A DNA stretch of 63,041 nucleotides, taken from Oscillospiraceae bacterium (lineage in GTDB: Bacteria > Bacillota > Clostridia > Oscillospirales > Oscillospiraceae). The notes below the pieces were generated by a model. It searched no databases. It saw only the letters and a list, made by a program, of their open reading frames with translations, and was not told the DNA's origin. Position numbers and translations under genes: made by a program. Location: the NCBI GenBank assembly GCA_017621795.1, contig JAGASJ010000012.1, forward strand, positions 1 through 63,041. Direction: 5' to 3'. This document shows positions 1 through 8,385 of this stretch, piece after piece; position 1 is the stretch's first letter; each line of letters begins with the position of its first letter.

Positions 1-1
1 G

Positions 2-532
2 CTGGACATTATGATGCCGGGAGATGACGGCATTACCATACTGAAAAAGCTGAGAGGAAATCCCACTACAAAGGATATCCCAATCATCATGGCAACTGCC
101 AAGGGTACCGAAATGGATATGATTACCGGTTTGGATACCGGCGCAGATGACTATCTGGTCAAGCCCTTTGGTATTATGACCTTGGTTTCCAAAATCAAGG
201 CTGTGCTGCGAAGATGCGGCAAACAGGATGATGGAAATCTCCTTTCCGCTCACGGTATTACCATGGATGTAGAAAACCACGAAGTCCGTGTATTCGACGA
301 GGATTTGGAACTGACGAAAAAGGAATTTGCCATCTTGCGGCTCTTCCTGCAAAATCCCGGAAAGGTTTTTAATCGGGAAACCCTGATGCATGAGGTATGG
401 GGTGAGGAATTCATCGGAGAAAGCCGTACCGTGGATATGCACATCAAGACCCTGCGCCAAAAGCTGGGGGATGCCGCCGGCTGCATTAAGACAGTGGTGG
501 GCATTGGCTACCGGATGGAGGTGGTCGGATGA
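2..532 (+). CDS. OmpR/PhoB-family response regulator (5' truncated)
   Basis: The start lies before the window; the frame is open from base 2. The visible part begins at the phosphoacceptor region LDIMMPGDDG, where the Asp at bases 5-7 is the likely phosphorylation site. The receiver domain continues through the conserved switch Thr (MATAKG) and Lys (YLVKPFG). A winged-helix DNA-binding domain fills the C-terminal half (LTKKEFAILRLF, RTVDMHIKTLRQKLG, VVGIGYRM). This is the layout of PhoB/OmpR transcription factors. Its stop overlaps the start of the sensor kinase by four bases (ATGA), so the two are translationally coupled and form one two-component system. The signal and target genes cannot be told from the sequence. 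Confidence 0.95.
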   Translation: MDIMMPGDDGITILKKLRGNPTTKDIPIIMATAKGTEMDMITGLDTGADDYLVKPFGIMTLVSKIKAVLRRCGKQDDGNLLSAHGITMDVENHEVRVFDEDLELTKKEFAILRLFLQNPGKVFNRETLMHEVWGEEFIGESRTVDMHIKTLRQKLGDAAGCIKTVVGIGYRMEVVG

Positions 533-2163
533 CCAAACGAATCTTTCGTTCCATTGTCATCGTGGCGACCCTGGTGCTGTTTGTCTGCTTCGGTGTTACG
601 CTGGGTGTCCTTTACAGCCACTATTCTGACCTGCAGTGGCAGCAGCTGGGTAACGAGCTGACCATTGCCCAGAATGGCTTGGAGCAATACGGTGAGGATT
701 ATCTGGATGCACTGTCTAAGGGAAATTTCCGGTTCACCTGGATCGAGAAATCCGGTACTGTACTCCATGATACCCAGACTTCCTACGAGACCATGGATAA
801 CCACGCAGACCGGGAAGAGATCAAGGAAGCCTTTGCCTACGGCACCGGCGAGAGCCAGCGTTATTCCAACACCTTGACTACCAAAATGCTGTACAAGGCG
901 GTAAAGCTCCAGGACGGGTCTGTTCTGAGAATTTCCGCAGCACAAGATTCTGTATTTGCACTGCTCTTGGAGATCCTGCTGCCTCTGATTTTGATCTATG
1001 TCATTGCTGTTGCAGCTTCTTTGATGCTCGCGCGGAGAATGGCCAAGCGGATCGTCAATCCCCTCAATGACCTGGATCTGGACAATCCTTTGTCCTGCAA
1101 TACATACGATGAGATCTCGCCGCTTCTGCACCGCATCGAAAAGCAGAACAAGCAGATCAGCTCTCAGGTTGCTCTTCTGAAGGAGAAGACTGACCAGTTT
1201 GAGCAGACCACCTCTTCCATGAGCGAAGGTCTTGTCTTGCTGGATAGCGAAGGCAAGATCCTGAGCATCAACCCGGCAGCTGCCAGACTGTTTGAAACCA
1301 GCAAGGCCTGTGTAGGATTGGACTTCCTGGTGGTAGACAGAAGCCAGGCAATGTCCAAGGGTGTCAAGCAGGCTCTTTCAAAAGAACACTGCGATTTCCG
1401 CATCACAAAGCACGGTTCTGAGTATCAGATCGGAATCAGCCCCATCGTATCCGGAAATCGGCTTTTGGGTGCTGTGGTACTGGCCTTTGATGTAACCGAG
1501 CAGGTCAACGCCCAGAGAAACCGGCAGGAATTCACCGCCAATGTGTCTCATGAGCTGAAAACTCCTTTGCAGTCCATTCTCAACAGCGCCCAGCTTCTGC
1601 AGTCCGGGTTGGTAAAGCCTGAGGATATGCAGAAATTTACCGGTTATATTTGCAGCGAAGCAGAGCGGCTTCTGCAGCTGATCAATGATATTATCCGCCT
1701 GTCCCAATTGGATGAAGGAGGGGAGTATCCCAAGGAAAATGTGGAGCTGTATCAGGTTTGCTCCCAGGTCCTGCAGACATTGCTCCCTGCGGCAGATCAG
1801 CGAAATATTACAGTGGAACTGCTTGGCGATGAAGTTGTGATCCCCGGCATTCGGCAACTGGCTTATGAACTGATCTATAACCTCTGCGACAATGCTATTC
1901 GGTACAACAAAGACAGTGGCAAGGTAACCGTGACCGTGAAGGGGCGCAGCGTCATTGTTCAGGATACTGGCATCGGAATTCCCAAGGAGCACCACGCAAG
2001 AATCTTTGAACGGTTCTACCGTGTGGACAAGAGCCATTCCCGGGAAACCGGCGGCACAGGGCTTGGCCTTTCCATTGTCAAACACGCCGCCCAGCAGCTG
2101 GGTGCCAAGATTCATTTGGACAGCACATCCGATGTAGGAACGACAATAACTATTTCTTTTTAA
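529..2163 (+). CDS. PhoR-like sensor histidine kinase
   Basis: This membrane kinase is the partner of the upstream response regulator. Two hydrophobic segments (about residues 9-29 and 147-167) flank an extracytoplasmic sensor region. A PAS-like domain follows (about 225-325, SEGLVLLDSEGKILSINPAA). The dimerisation box is NVSHELKTPLQ, with His341 as the autophosphorylation site. The ATPase domain shows the N box (YNLCDNAIRYN, near 451), G1 (DTGIGIP) and G2 (GGTGLGLSIVKH). At 544 residues it has the usual length for a kinase of this layout. It resembles the PhoR/ResE/WalK group, but the stimulus is not evident. A strong terminator follows at once, so the operon ends here. Confidence 0.95.
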   Translation: MTKRIFRSIVIVATLVLFVCFGVTLGVLYSHYSDLQWQQLGNELTIAQNGLEQYGEDYLDALSKGNFRFTWIEKSGTVLHDTQTSYETMDNHADREEIKEAFAYGTGESQRYSNTLTTKMLYKAVKLQDGSVLRISAAQDSVFALLLEILLPLILIYVIAVAASLMLARRMAKRIVNPLNDLDLDNPLSCNTYDEISPLLHRIEKQNKQISSQVALLKEKTDQFEQTTSSMSEGLVLLDSEGKILSINPAAARLFETSKACVGLDFLVVDRSQAMSKGVKQALSKEHCDFRITKHGSEYQIGISPIVSGNRLLGAVVLAFDVTEQVNAQRNRQEFTANVSHELKTPLQSILNSAQLLQSGLVKPEDMQKFTGYICSEAERLLQLINDIIRLSQLDEGGEYPKENVELYQVCSQVLQTLLPAADQRNITVELLGDEVVIPGIRQLAYELIYNLCDNAIRYNKDSGKVTVTVKGRSVIVQDTGIGIPKEHHARIFERFYRVDKSHSRETGGTGLGLSIVKHAAQQLGAKIHLDSTSDVGTTITISF

Positions 2164-2180
2164 AGCAAAGTAATTTTCTC

Positions 2181-2224
2181 AAAATCTGCCCACAGGCGTG
2201 AATGCCTGTGGGCAGATTTTTTTG
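2181..2224. terminator. Intrinsic terminator, bidirectional
   Basis: A perfect 17-bp stem (2181-2197 with 2204-2220) has a six-base loop, a T run on the plus strand and an A run on the left. It ends the two-component operon and can also serve the minus-strand HTH gene. Confidence 0.9.
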
Positions 2225-2227
2225 CAA

Positions 2228-2428
2228 TCATTTCTCAAAGAAACCCTTGCAGCCGTCATTAAACCATGCATCGAAAGAATCTTTCCGTACGTGCAGACTT
2301 TTGCCAATGCGCATCACCACAAACGGTTCACCCGTATCGGCGGCTCGGCTTAACAACTCATAGGTATTGGTTCTGCCAAGTTTGAGCATATCCATAACCT
2401 CTTTCGCTGTGTATACCCGTTGTTCCAT
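2228..2428 (-). CDS. Small excisionase-like helix-turn-helix protein
   Basis: This is a 66-residue protein with a MerR/excisionase-type HTH (VYTAKEVMDMLKLGRTNTYELL) followed by the short wing typical of helix-turn-helix domain 17 proteins (GEPFVVMRIGKSLHVRKDSFDAW). Such proteins act as recombination directionality factors or small repressors in integrative elements. It lies on the opposite strand from the broken excisionase and integrase immediately to the right, so it probably belongs to the same element. A ribosome site (AAAGGAG) precedes the ATG on the minus strand. No lesion is visible in this gene, unlike its two neighbours. Its target is unknown. Confidence 0.75.
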   Translation of the reverse strand: MEQRVYTAKEVMDMLKLGRTNTYELLSRAADTGEPFVVMRIGKSLHVRKDSFDAWFNDGCKGFFEK

Positions 2429-2502
2429 AGGGCAATTCTCCTTTCTTTTAATTTTGTATTTATAATTTAGGTAGACTCAAAATTGAGTTTCAAGAAATCA
2501 TC

Positions 2503-2697
2503 ATGAATCGCTGACGCATTCACCACAAGATCACACTAACGATTGAGGAGGCGGCTGATCTAAGCAACATCGGTATCAATAGAATCGATGCCATGCTGCG
2601 TAAGCCAAACTGCCCGTTTGTATTGTTCGTGGGTAAAAAGAAATTGGTAAAGCGTAAGGAGTTTGAAGAGTATATCAGCAAAAGCCTTTACATCTGA
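2503..2697 (+). pseudogene. Tn916-type excisionase remnant, in-frame TGA
   Basis: Reading from the ATG at 2503 gives MNR, then TGA (2512-2514), then an open frame to TGA at 2695-2697. The downstream part (LTIEEAADL, GINRIDAML, FVLFVGKKKLVKRKEFEEY) is the small-excisionase pattern of Tn916-like elements: an N-terminal LTIEEAA helix and a terminal KRKxFExY segment. No good ribosome site precedes 2503, and no ATG restores the N terminus after the stop. I read it as a decayed xis paired with the integrase 120 bases downstream. A start at a non-ATG codon after the stop is possible but unsupported. Confidence 0.6.
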
Positions 2698-2818
2698 TAG
2701 CACTTCGCAAAATCTTGCGGAAAAGTTTTCATTATTGTCTTGAGAAAAAGGGCGCACTGTGTTATTATTATAGTGTAGCTGTGTGCTCTTTTTCGCCAAG
2801 GCGGAAAGGAGTTCATCT

Positions 2819-3997
2819 ATGGGAAAGAATCTCAAAGGCAAAGAATGTGGTAAGGGTATCTACCAAAGAAAGGATGGTCGATACAGCGCAAGGTATATTG
2901 ATAAAGCAGCAAAGCGACACAAAAAATATTTCCAAGCACTTCCGGAAGCACGCAACTGGATGGAAGACGCAAAGTACGCGGAAAAGCACGAAGAAGTCTT
3001 TATAGCGACCGAAGCCACCGTTGACGAATGGTTTGAATTTTGGATCGAGAATATCGTTGGTGACTTAGCTCCCAACACGATTTGCAATTACCGAGAATGA
3101 TATATTCGGAATATCCAACCGGTGATTGGAAATATGTATCTGTCCAATGTCAAGCCGATGCACTGTAAAAAGGTGTTCATCCTGATGGATGCCGATTATG
3201 CCGGTTCTACCATCCGTCAAACCTACATCACCATGGGGACCATGTTCAAGGCAGCCAAAATGAATGACTTGATCAGAAAGCACCCTATGGACGGCGTTCG
3301 CTATACAAAGCCCGTCCGCGCAAAGGATGACATCAAATTCCTGACACGGGACGAGCAACGGATCTTCCTTGAGCAAGCGAAGCGTTCTCATAACTATAAC
3401 CAGTACGCTCTGATTCTTGAGACCGGTCTTCGGACCGGTGAACTGATCAGCCTGACCTGGGACGCGATCGATTTTGAAAAGCGTACGCTGACCGTTAACA
3501 AGACATTGGAGTTTCGGTACAAGAGCCAGATCTGGCGTGCAGGACCGCCTAAGACGCCCCAGAGCTATCGAACCATTCCGTTAACGGACAGGGCCTACGA
3601 AATTCTCAAAAGCGTCTGGGAGAGCCGTGAGGGTCGCAAGGAGTCCCCTATTCTATCGGAAGTCTTGGAATATATGGATCGTCGTACAGGACATACATCC
3701 AAACTTGTTATGTGTAATCTTGTCTTTATCAACTATCGCACTGGAGCACCGGCGAAAAACAGTTCTTATGATGCCCATCTGTACAAGCTCTGCGACGAAG
3801 CAGGGATCGAACGTTTTTGTATGCACGCGCTTCGTCACACCTACGCGACCCGTGCCATTGAAAGTGGTATGCAGCCAAAGGTGCTGCAGAAGTTATTAGG
3901 TCATGCAAGTATTAAGACCACAATGGATCGATATGTCCATGTGACAGACGATTCTATGAACTTGGCTGTACAGCAGTTTGAAAGACTGTTTGCATAA
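2819..3997 (+). pseudogene. Tyrosine site-specific integrase, broken by a nonsense codon
   Basis: The start ATG at 2819 follows AAAGGAG. The frame runs through an AP2-like arm-binding domain (KGIYQRKDGRYSARYID) and a SAM-like domain, then meets TGA at 3098-3100 (codon 94) within [18 protein letters not shown]. The same frame then continues to 3997. Catalytic residues remain: Arg in [11 protein letters not shown], the [10 protein letters not shown] box, [10 protein letters not shown] and the nucleophile Tyr in MDRYVHV. Related Tn916-type integrases normally carry Arg at the stop position, so one C-to-T change (CGA to TGA) would explain it. If intact it would encode about 392 residues. The catalytic domain could in principle restart internally near 3134, but no clear ribosome site is seen. 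Confidence 0.85.
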
Positions 3998-4072
3998 AAT
4001 GGTGTAAAAATGGTATAAAAGCCAACACCCTAAACGAAAAAACCATTGGAAATAAAGGAGATATGAGTATAT

Positions 4073-5170
4073 ATGAAATTAGGTATCGTTGGGCTTCCCA
4101 ATGTGGGCAAGTCTACTCTGTTTAATGCCATTACCAACGCAGGTGTTCCTGCAGACAACTATGCATTTTGCACCATTGACCCCAATGTGGGTGTTGTAAG
4201 TGTGCCCGATGAACGGCTGCAGTGGCTGTCTGATTTCCACAATCCCAAGAAGACCACCCCGGCGGTTATTGAATTCGTGGACATTGCAGGTCTTGTAAAG
4301 GGCGCTTCCAAGGGTGAAGGTCTGGGCAACAAATTCCTCAGCAACATTCGCACCACCGATGCCATCGTGCACGTTGTGCGCTGCTTTGAGGATTCCAATG
4401 TGACCCACGTAGAGGGCAACACCGATCCCCTGCGGGACATTGAGATCATCAACTTAGAGCTGGTTATGGCCGACATCGAAATGGTGGAACGCCGTATCGA
4501 CAAGGCGCAAAAGGCCGCTAAAGGCGGTGACAAGAAATTCCTGCGGGAAGCAGAGCTTTTCAGCGACCTGCTGAAGCATCTTAACGAAGGCAAGCTGGCA
4601 CGCACCTTTGACGGTGACGAAGAAGATATGGCGCTGATCGCCACCAGCGATCTGCTTACCCTGAAAAAGACCATTTATGTGGGCAACCTGGCAGAAAGCG
4701 AAATCAACGAGCCGGAGCAAAACCGTCATTATATGGCGGTGAAAGCCCTTGCTGACAATGAAGGCAGTCAGCTCATTCCCATCTGCGCAAAATTGGAAGC
4801 CGATATTGCAGAGCTGGACGATCCGGACGAGAAGGCCATGTTTATGGAAGAGCTGGGCGTCAACGAATCCGGTCTTGACAAGCTGATTCGCTCCTCTTAC
4901 GCACTGCTGGGTCTGATCTCCTTCCTGACTGCAGGTTCGGACGAATGCCGTGCCTGGACGATTAAGAAGGGCACAAAGGCGCCTCAGGCCGCCGGCAAGA
5001 TCCACACCGACTTTGAACGGGGCTTTATCCGTGCTGAGGTCATTGCCTTTGAGGATCTGAAGCAATGCGGCACAATGGCCAGTGCCAAGAGCCTGGGCAA
5101 GGTACGCAGTGAAGGCAAAGAATATGTGATGAAGGATGGCGACATCGTCAACTTCCTGTTTAATGTATAA
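4073..5170 (+). CDS. ychF: Redox-regulated ATPase YchF (Obg-family P-loop protein)
   Basis: At 365 residues this is full length for YchF/OLA1. The P-loop is GLPNVGKS (Lys13), followed by the family signature NAGVPADNYAFCTIDPN, the G3-type motif DIAGLVKGASKGEGLGNKFL and the C-terminal TGS domain (FLTAGSDECRAWTI to VNFLFNV). The family binds the ribosome, prefers ATP to GTP and affects translation and stress responses. The start follows AAAGGAG at 4054-4060. The gene stands alone between the integrase remnant and the convergent sigE operon. Confidence 0.97.
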   Translation: MKLGIVGLPNVGKSTLFNAITNAGVPADNYAFCTIDPNVGVVSVPDERLQWLSDFHNPKKTTPAVIEFVDIAGLVKGASKGEGLGNKFLSNIRTTDAIVHVVRCFEDSNVTHVEGNTDPLRDIEIINLELVMADIEMVERRIDKAQKAAKGGDKKFLREAELFSDLLKHLNEGKLARTFDGDEEDMALIATSDLLTLKKTIYVGNLAESEINEPEQNRHYMAVKALADNEGSQLIPICAKLEADIAELDDPDEKAMFMEELGVNESGLDKLIRSSYALLGLISFLTAGSDECRAWTIKKGTKAPQAAGKIHTDFERGFIRAEVIAFEDLKQCGTMASAKSLGKVRSEGKEYVMKDGDIVNFLFNV

Positions 5171-5177
5171 AAAGTAT

Positions 5178-5203
5178 CCCCCTCTGCCGGCAAGCAGAGG
5201 GGG
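5178..5203. terminator. Hairpin between convergent ychF and sigE
   Basis: A ten-base-pair GC-rich stem (5178-5187 with 5194-5203) has a six-base loop and AT-rich flanks. It sits just downstream of both converging stop codons. Confidence 0.75.
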
Positions 5204-5208
5204 AATTA

Positions 5209-5916
5209 TTATACATATCCTGTTTGCCGCAAAATTTCCTTTTTCAGCCGCAGCATTATTTTCTTCTCCAAACGGGAGATATAGGACTGAGAGATCTTCA
5301 TTTTTTGCGCCACCTCCTTTTGGGTCAGCTCCTGATGCCCCTCCAGTCCATAGCGCATTACAATGATCTCCTTCTCCCGTCCAGGCAGTTCCGCCACCGC
5401 ACGGCGAAGCAAATACAAATCCACCTCGTCCTCCAACGGGCGCATAATGGTATCCTCATCCGTACCTAAAATATCCGAGAGTAAAAGCTCATTGCCGTCA
5501 TAATCCATATTGATGGGCTCATCCAGCGACACCTCATTCTTCTGATTGGCGATCTTTCGGATATGCATTAGTATTTCGTTCTCAATACATCGGGATGCAT
5601 AAGTTGCCAGCTTTATATTCTTATCCCTTCGATATGTATTGATCGCCTTGATCAGTCCAATGGTACCGATGGAAATTAAATCTTCAATATAAACCCCTGT
5701 ATTCTCAAATCGACGGGCAATAAATACCACCAAGCGTAAATTCCGTTCAATCAGCAGTTTTTTGGCATCCTCACTGCCCTTTTCCAATTCCTCCAGCGCC
5801 TGCTGTTCCTGGGCGCCCTTTAAGGGAGCGGGCAACACATCTGTGCCACCGATATAATAGACTGCACATTCCGTACGCCCCAAAAGCATTGCGATCAATT
5901 TCTGCCACTTTTTCAT
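5209..5916 (-). CDS. sigE: Sporulation sigma factor SigE (mother cell)
   Basis: At 235 residues it matches sigma-E along its length: [33 protein letters not shown] and [16 protein letters not shown] in region 2, [14 protein letters not shown], and the region 4 HTH ([23 protein letters not shown]). Sigma-E directs early mother-cell transcription during sporulation. The family is made as an inactive precursor. Counted to the conserved VYYIGG, the pro-sequence here is about 20 residues, some seven shorter than in B. subtilis. Its start overlaps the stop of spoIIGA by four bases, which encodes the processing protease. A sigG gene, which often follows, is absent. Confidence 0.95.
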   Translation of the reverse strand: MKKWQKLIAMLLGRTECAVYYIGGTDVLPAPLKGAQEQQALEELEKGSEDAKKLLIERNLRLVVFIARRFENTGVYIEDLISIGTIGLIKAINTYRRDKNIKLATYASRCIENEILMHIRKIANQKNEVSLDEPINMDYDGNELLLSDILGTDEDTIMRPLEDEVDLYLLRRAVAELPGREKEIIVMRYGLEGHQELTQKEVAQKMKISQSYISRLEKKIMLRLKKEILRQTGYV

Positions 5917-6668
5917 ACCATTCCTCCAATCAACGCCTGAAACAACCCTTTTTCGTCCAATTTTTCCGATGAAAAAGCCACTAAAAGCCGCTGTTTTCTG
6001 CCTCCTACAGTGGCTTTTGGAACTGAAACCGCCAGCATCATTTGTCCGCTGCCGGAAACGGTTTTATAGGGGATCAGCTGCAGTCCCTGGGTATGCCCGA
6101 TCGTCTCCACAGGTCTGCGCAGCTGCTGTGCGGTCAATCCCAAAAGCCGGCCGGCAATATCCGCATCCGCTACCAAAACGCCTCGACCGGTCATTGGGTC
6201 TCTCAGGGTGTTTCCGGTATCCCGCAATGCCACACACCGCACTGTTTTCCCGCCGTAGCACAGCTCTATCGGCACATAGCGTCCTTTATGCTGTCCATAA
6301 ACCGCGTACAAACACACGCCCATCAGAATGAGCGCCCATAGTGTTTGGGTAAACGCACCGTAATCTCCTGTCAGTGCGTCCATTGCCATACGCAAAAGCG
6401 CATAGAAAATCCCCGGACGTACAGCATCCGCGGTCAGGCCAAAGGTCGCAATCCCGGTTAAGGCTACAAATACCGTCCGCCACAGGGAATCGCTCAAAAA
6501 CCACAGCGACGGTACAAAGCAAAGCATCCCGTACACCGTACCCACCATACTGCCCAACGCACACCGCAGGAATCGGCAAAAACTACCGGACATTCGTGCC
6601 GATGCCAGCAACAGCAACAGATTTACCACGTAATCCAGCATCAGCGCCAACGCAATATAAGTTCTCAT
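5913..6668 (-). CDS. spoIIGA: Pro-sigma-E processing peptidase SpoIIGA
   Basis: The N-terminal half has about five hydrophobic segments (residues 3-125). The C-terminal half is a cytoplasmic aspartic-protease domain with the motif [11 protein letters not shown], Asp150 being the catalytic residue. SpoIIGA sits in the septal membrane and removes the pro-sequence of sigma-E. I chose the ATG at 6666-6668 because AAGGGGAGGGG lies directly upstream; an in-frame ATG 22 codons earlier has no such site. At 251 residues it is shorter than the roughly 309-residue Bacillus protein. It is coupled to sigE by an ATGA overlap. Confidence 0.92.
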   Translation of the reverse strand: MRTYIALALMLDYVVNLLLLLASARMSGSFCRFLRCALGSMVGTVYGMLCFVPSLWFLSDSLWRTVFVALTGIATFGLTADAVRPGIFYALLRMAMDALTGDYGAFTQTLWALILMGVCLYAVYGQHKGRYVPIELCYGGKTVRCVALRDTGNTLRDPMTGRGVLVADADIAGRLLGLTAQQLRRPVETIGHTQGLQLIPYKTVSGSGQMMLAVSVPKATVGGRKQRLLVAFSSEKLDEKGLFQALIGGMV

Positions 6669-6695
6669 CCTCGCACCCCTCCCCTTGATGGCTTT

Positions 6696-6730
6696 AGTAT
6701 AGAGGCTTGACCGAATAAAATTCGTCGCAA
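6696..6730 (-). promoter_or_regulatory. Candidate spoIIGA-sigE promoter with long spacer
   Basis: On the minus strand TTGCGA (6725-6730) and TATACT (6696-6701) are separated by 23 bases. The B. subtilis spoIIG promoter is known for an abnormally long spacer (22 bp) and dependence on Spo0A. A CGACGAA sequence overlapping the -35 is a weak 0A-box match. The assignment is inferred. Confidence 0.45.
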
Positions 6731-6796
6731 GCATGCCTTGTTTCTGCCCCCCTTTTCGTCTGCTCCCTACGCTCCTTCCACCGCAAAAGATTTGGA

Positions 6797-6833
6797 AACA
6801 AAAATTCCGGCAGCTGATTCACTCAGCTGCCGG
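6797..6833 (-). terminator. Terminator overlapping the end of the DUF951 gene
   Basis: An 11-bp stem (6807-6817 with 6823-6833) with a five-base loop is followed on the minus strand by a T-rich tract. The right arm overlaps the last codons and stop of the DUF951 gene, so coding and termination signals share bases. Confidence 0.85.
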
Positions 6834-7032
6834 ATGTATCTGTCGATATGTTTTCTTCTCGGATTATTTGGCGAATATTCTTTTCCGCCTTGTGCCGCGG
6901 GGTCATTACCTCGTGGCCGCAGCCTAAGCATTTTAGGCGGAAATCCGCACCGGTGCGTAAAACACGCCACCGTTTTTCGCCGCAGGGATGGGGCTTTTTC
7001 ATTGCCAGGATATCCCCTAAACGCACATCCAT
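6823..7032 (-). CDS. DUF951-family small protein
   Basis: This is a 69-residue protein beginning MDVRLGDILAMKKPHPCG and containing WRVLRTGADFRLKCLGCGHEVMTPR. This is the DUF951 pattern, in which conserved Cys residues (one after PHP, and CLGC) may bind zinc or nucleic acid. Its function is unknown. The ATG shares one base with the rarA stop (TAATG), so the gene is translationally coupled to rarA. A longer upstream frame exists, but it runs through rarA in another frame and has no support. Confidence 0.85.
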   Translation of the reverse strand: MDVRLGDILAMKKPHPCGEKRWRVLRTGADFRLKCLGCGHEVMTPRHKAEKNIRQIIREENISTDTSGS

Positions 7033-8300
7033 TACCCTTCCCCCTTCACCGCATCCCAATACTGCTTTGCCGCCTGCTCCACCTTGTTGGGACCGTAGGT
7101 ATAATAACGGGTATCCTTCAGCTCGTCGGGCAGATACTGCTGCTGCACCCAATGATTGGGGTAATCATGGGGATAAAGGTAGCCCTGCTCCCGTTCCATC
7201 GTATAGCTGTCGGCGTGGACATTTTGTAAGTGGCGGGGGAAATCACCGCTTTTTCCCTTGCGAATATCCGCAAGCGCCATATCCAGCGCAATATGCCCGG
7301 AATTGGATTTTGGCGAGGTCGCCATCAGCACTGCCGCATCACCCAGGGGGATCCGCGCCTCCGGCATACCCAGCATCAGCGCCATATCCACACAGGATTT
7401 GACGATGGGCAGAATCATCGGGTAAGCAAGCCCAATATCCTCTGCCGCAATCACCATCAGTCGGCGGCAAGCAGACTGCATCTGCCCCACTTCCAGCAAA
7501 CGGGCCAAATAATGGCACGCCGCATTCGGGTCAGAGCCGCGGATGGATTTTTGTAACGCCGAAAGCAGATCGTAATGATTGTCGCCGTCGCGATCCGCCC
7601 GCATGGCACTTTTTTGGGAGACCGTTTTCGCATCCTCCAAGGTAATGGTGACCACACCATCTACCGGGGGGCAAGCGGAAAACAGCACCTCGACCGCATT
7701 CATCGCCTTGCGCAGGTCACCACCGCAGGCACCGGCAATATATTCCAGCGCCCCTTCCTCGGGCCGTGCCTTCAACGCCGTACGCTTTTCCATAAATGCC
7801 ACAGCCCGCTTGATCGCTTTCAGTGCGGCTTCTGCGGAGATCTGCTTAAATTCAAACACTGTGGAGCGACTTAAAATGGCGTTGAATACATAAAAATACG
7901 GATTTTCGGTGGTAGAGGCGATCAGCGTGATCTTGCCGTTTTCAATATGCTCCAAAAGAGATTGCTGCTGCTTTTTATTAAAGGACTGAATTTCGTCCAA
8001 ATACAGCAAAATCCCGTTGGGTGCCATCAGTGTATCCAGCTGTGCTACGATATTTTTAATATCGGCAGTGGATGCGGTGGTGGCGTTCAGCTGATACAAG
8101 GTGCGGTTGGTCTGTTTGGCGATGATCTTGGCAACGGTAGTCTTTCCGGTGCCGCTGGGGCCGTAGAAAATCATATTGGGCACATTCCCGGAATCTACCA
8201 AACGGCGCAAAATGCCCTTCTCTCCTAAAATGTGCTCCTGACCGAAAACCTCATCCAAGGTTTCCGGACGAAGAATATCTGCCAATGGCTGATACATCAT
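7032..8300 (-). CDS. rarA: Replication-associated recombination ATPase RarA/MgsA
   Basis: This AAA+ ATPase is related to clamp-loader proteins and acts at stalled replication forks. The signature opening LADILRPETLDEVFGQEHIL is followed by Walker A GPSGTGKTT (Lys53), Walker B LLYLDEIQ, sensor TTENPYF, the arginine-finger region LSRSTVFEF and the C-terminal tetramerisation domain (LPIVKSCVDMALMLGMPEARIPL). The start is one of two adjacent ATGs (8298-8300 or 8295-8297) behind AAAGGAGGGG. A good promoter lies 26 bases upstream. DUF951 follows in the same transcript. Confidence 0.95.
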   Translation of the reverse strand: MMYQPLADILRPETLDEVFGQEHILGEKGILRRLVDSGNVPNMIFYGPSGTGKTTVAKIIAKQTNRTLYQLNATTASTADIKNIVAQLDTLMAPNGILLYLDEIQSFNKKQQQSLLEHIENGKITLIASTTENPYFYVFNAILSRSTVFEFKQISAEAALKAIKRAVAFMEKRTALKARPEEGALEYIAGACGGDLRKAMNAVEVLFSACPPVDGVVTITLEDAKTVSQKSAMRADRDGDNHYDLLSALQKSIRGSDPNAACHYLARLLEVGQMQSACRRLMVIAAEDIGLAYPMILPIVKSCVDMALMLGMPEARIPLGDAAVLMATSPKSNSGHIALDMALADIRKGKSGDFPRHLQNVHADSYTMEREQGYLYPHDYPNHWVQQQYLPDELKDTRYYTYGPNKVEQAAKQYWDAVKGEG

Positions 8301-8325
8301 TGCCCCTCCTTTCGCCGTTTTGCCT

Positions 8326-8354
8326 ATTATAGCACAGATGTTCTTAAATTGCAA
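8326..8354 (-). promoter_or_regulatory. Promoter of rarA
   Basis: On the minus strand TTGCAA (8349-8354) and TATAAT (8326-8331) are 17 bases apart. The -35 touches the terminator of the preceding gene. Confidence 0.75.
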
Positions 8355-8377
8355 CGGCGCAGCAATGCTGCGCCGTT
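8353..8377 (-). terminator. Hairpin after the acidic zinc-ribbon gene
   Basis: A perfect 11-bp stem (8353-8363 with 8367-8377) has a three-base loop. It lies just past the stop at 8386. The downstream T content on the minus strand is only moderate. Confidence 0.7.
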
Positions 8378-8385
8378 TTCGGTAA

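Noticed and set aside
2503-3100. Recoding of TGA as a sense codon
   Set aside because: Many intact genes in the window end in TGA, including carB and the response regulator, so the two internal TGA codons are best read as lesions.
2164-4072. Attachment-site direct repeats around the integrase remnant
   Set aside because: I compared the flanks by eye and found no convincing direct repeat longer than a few bases.
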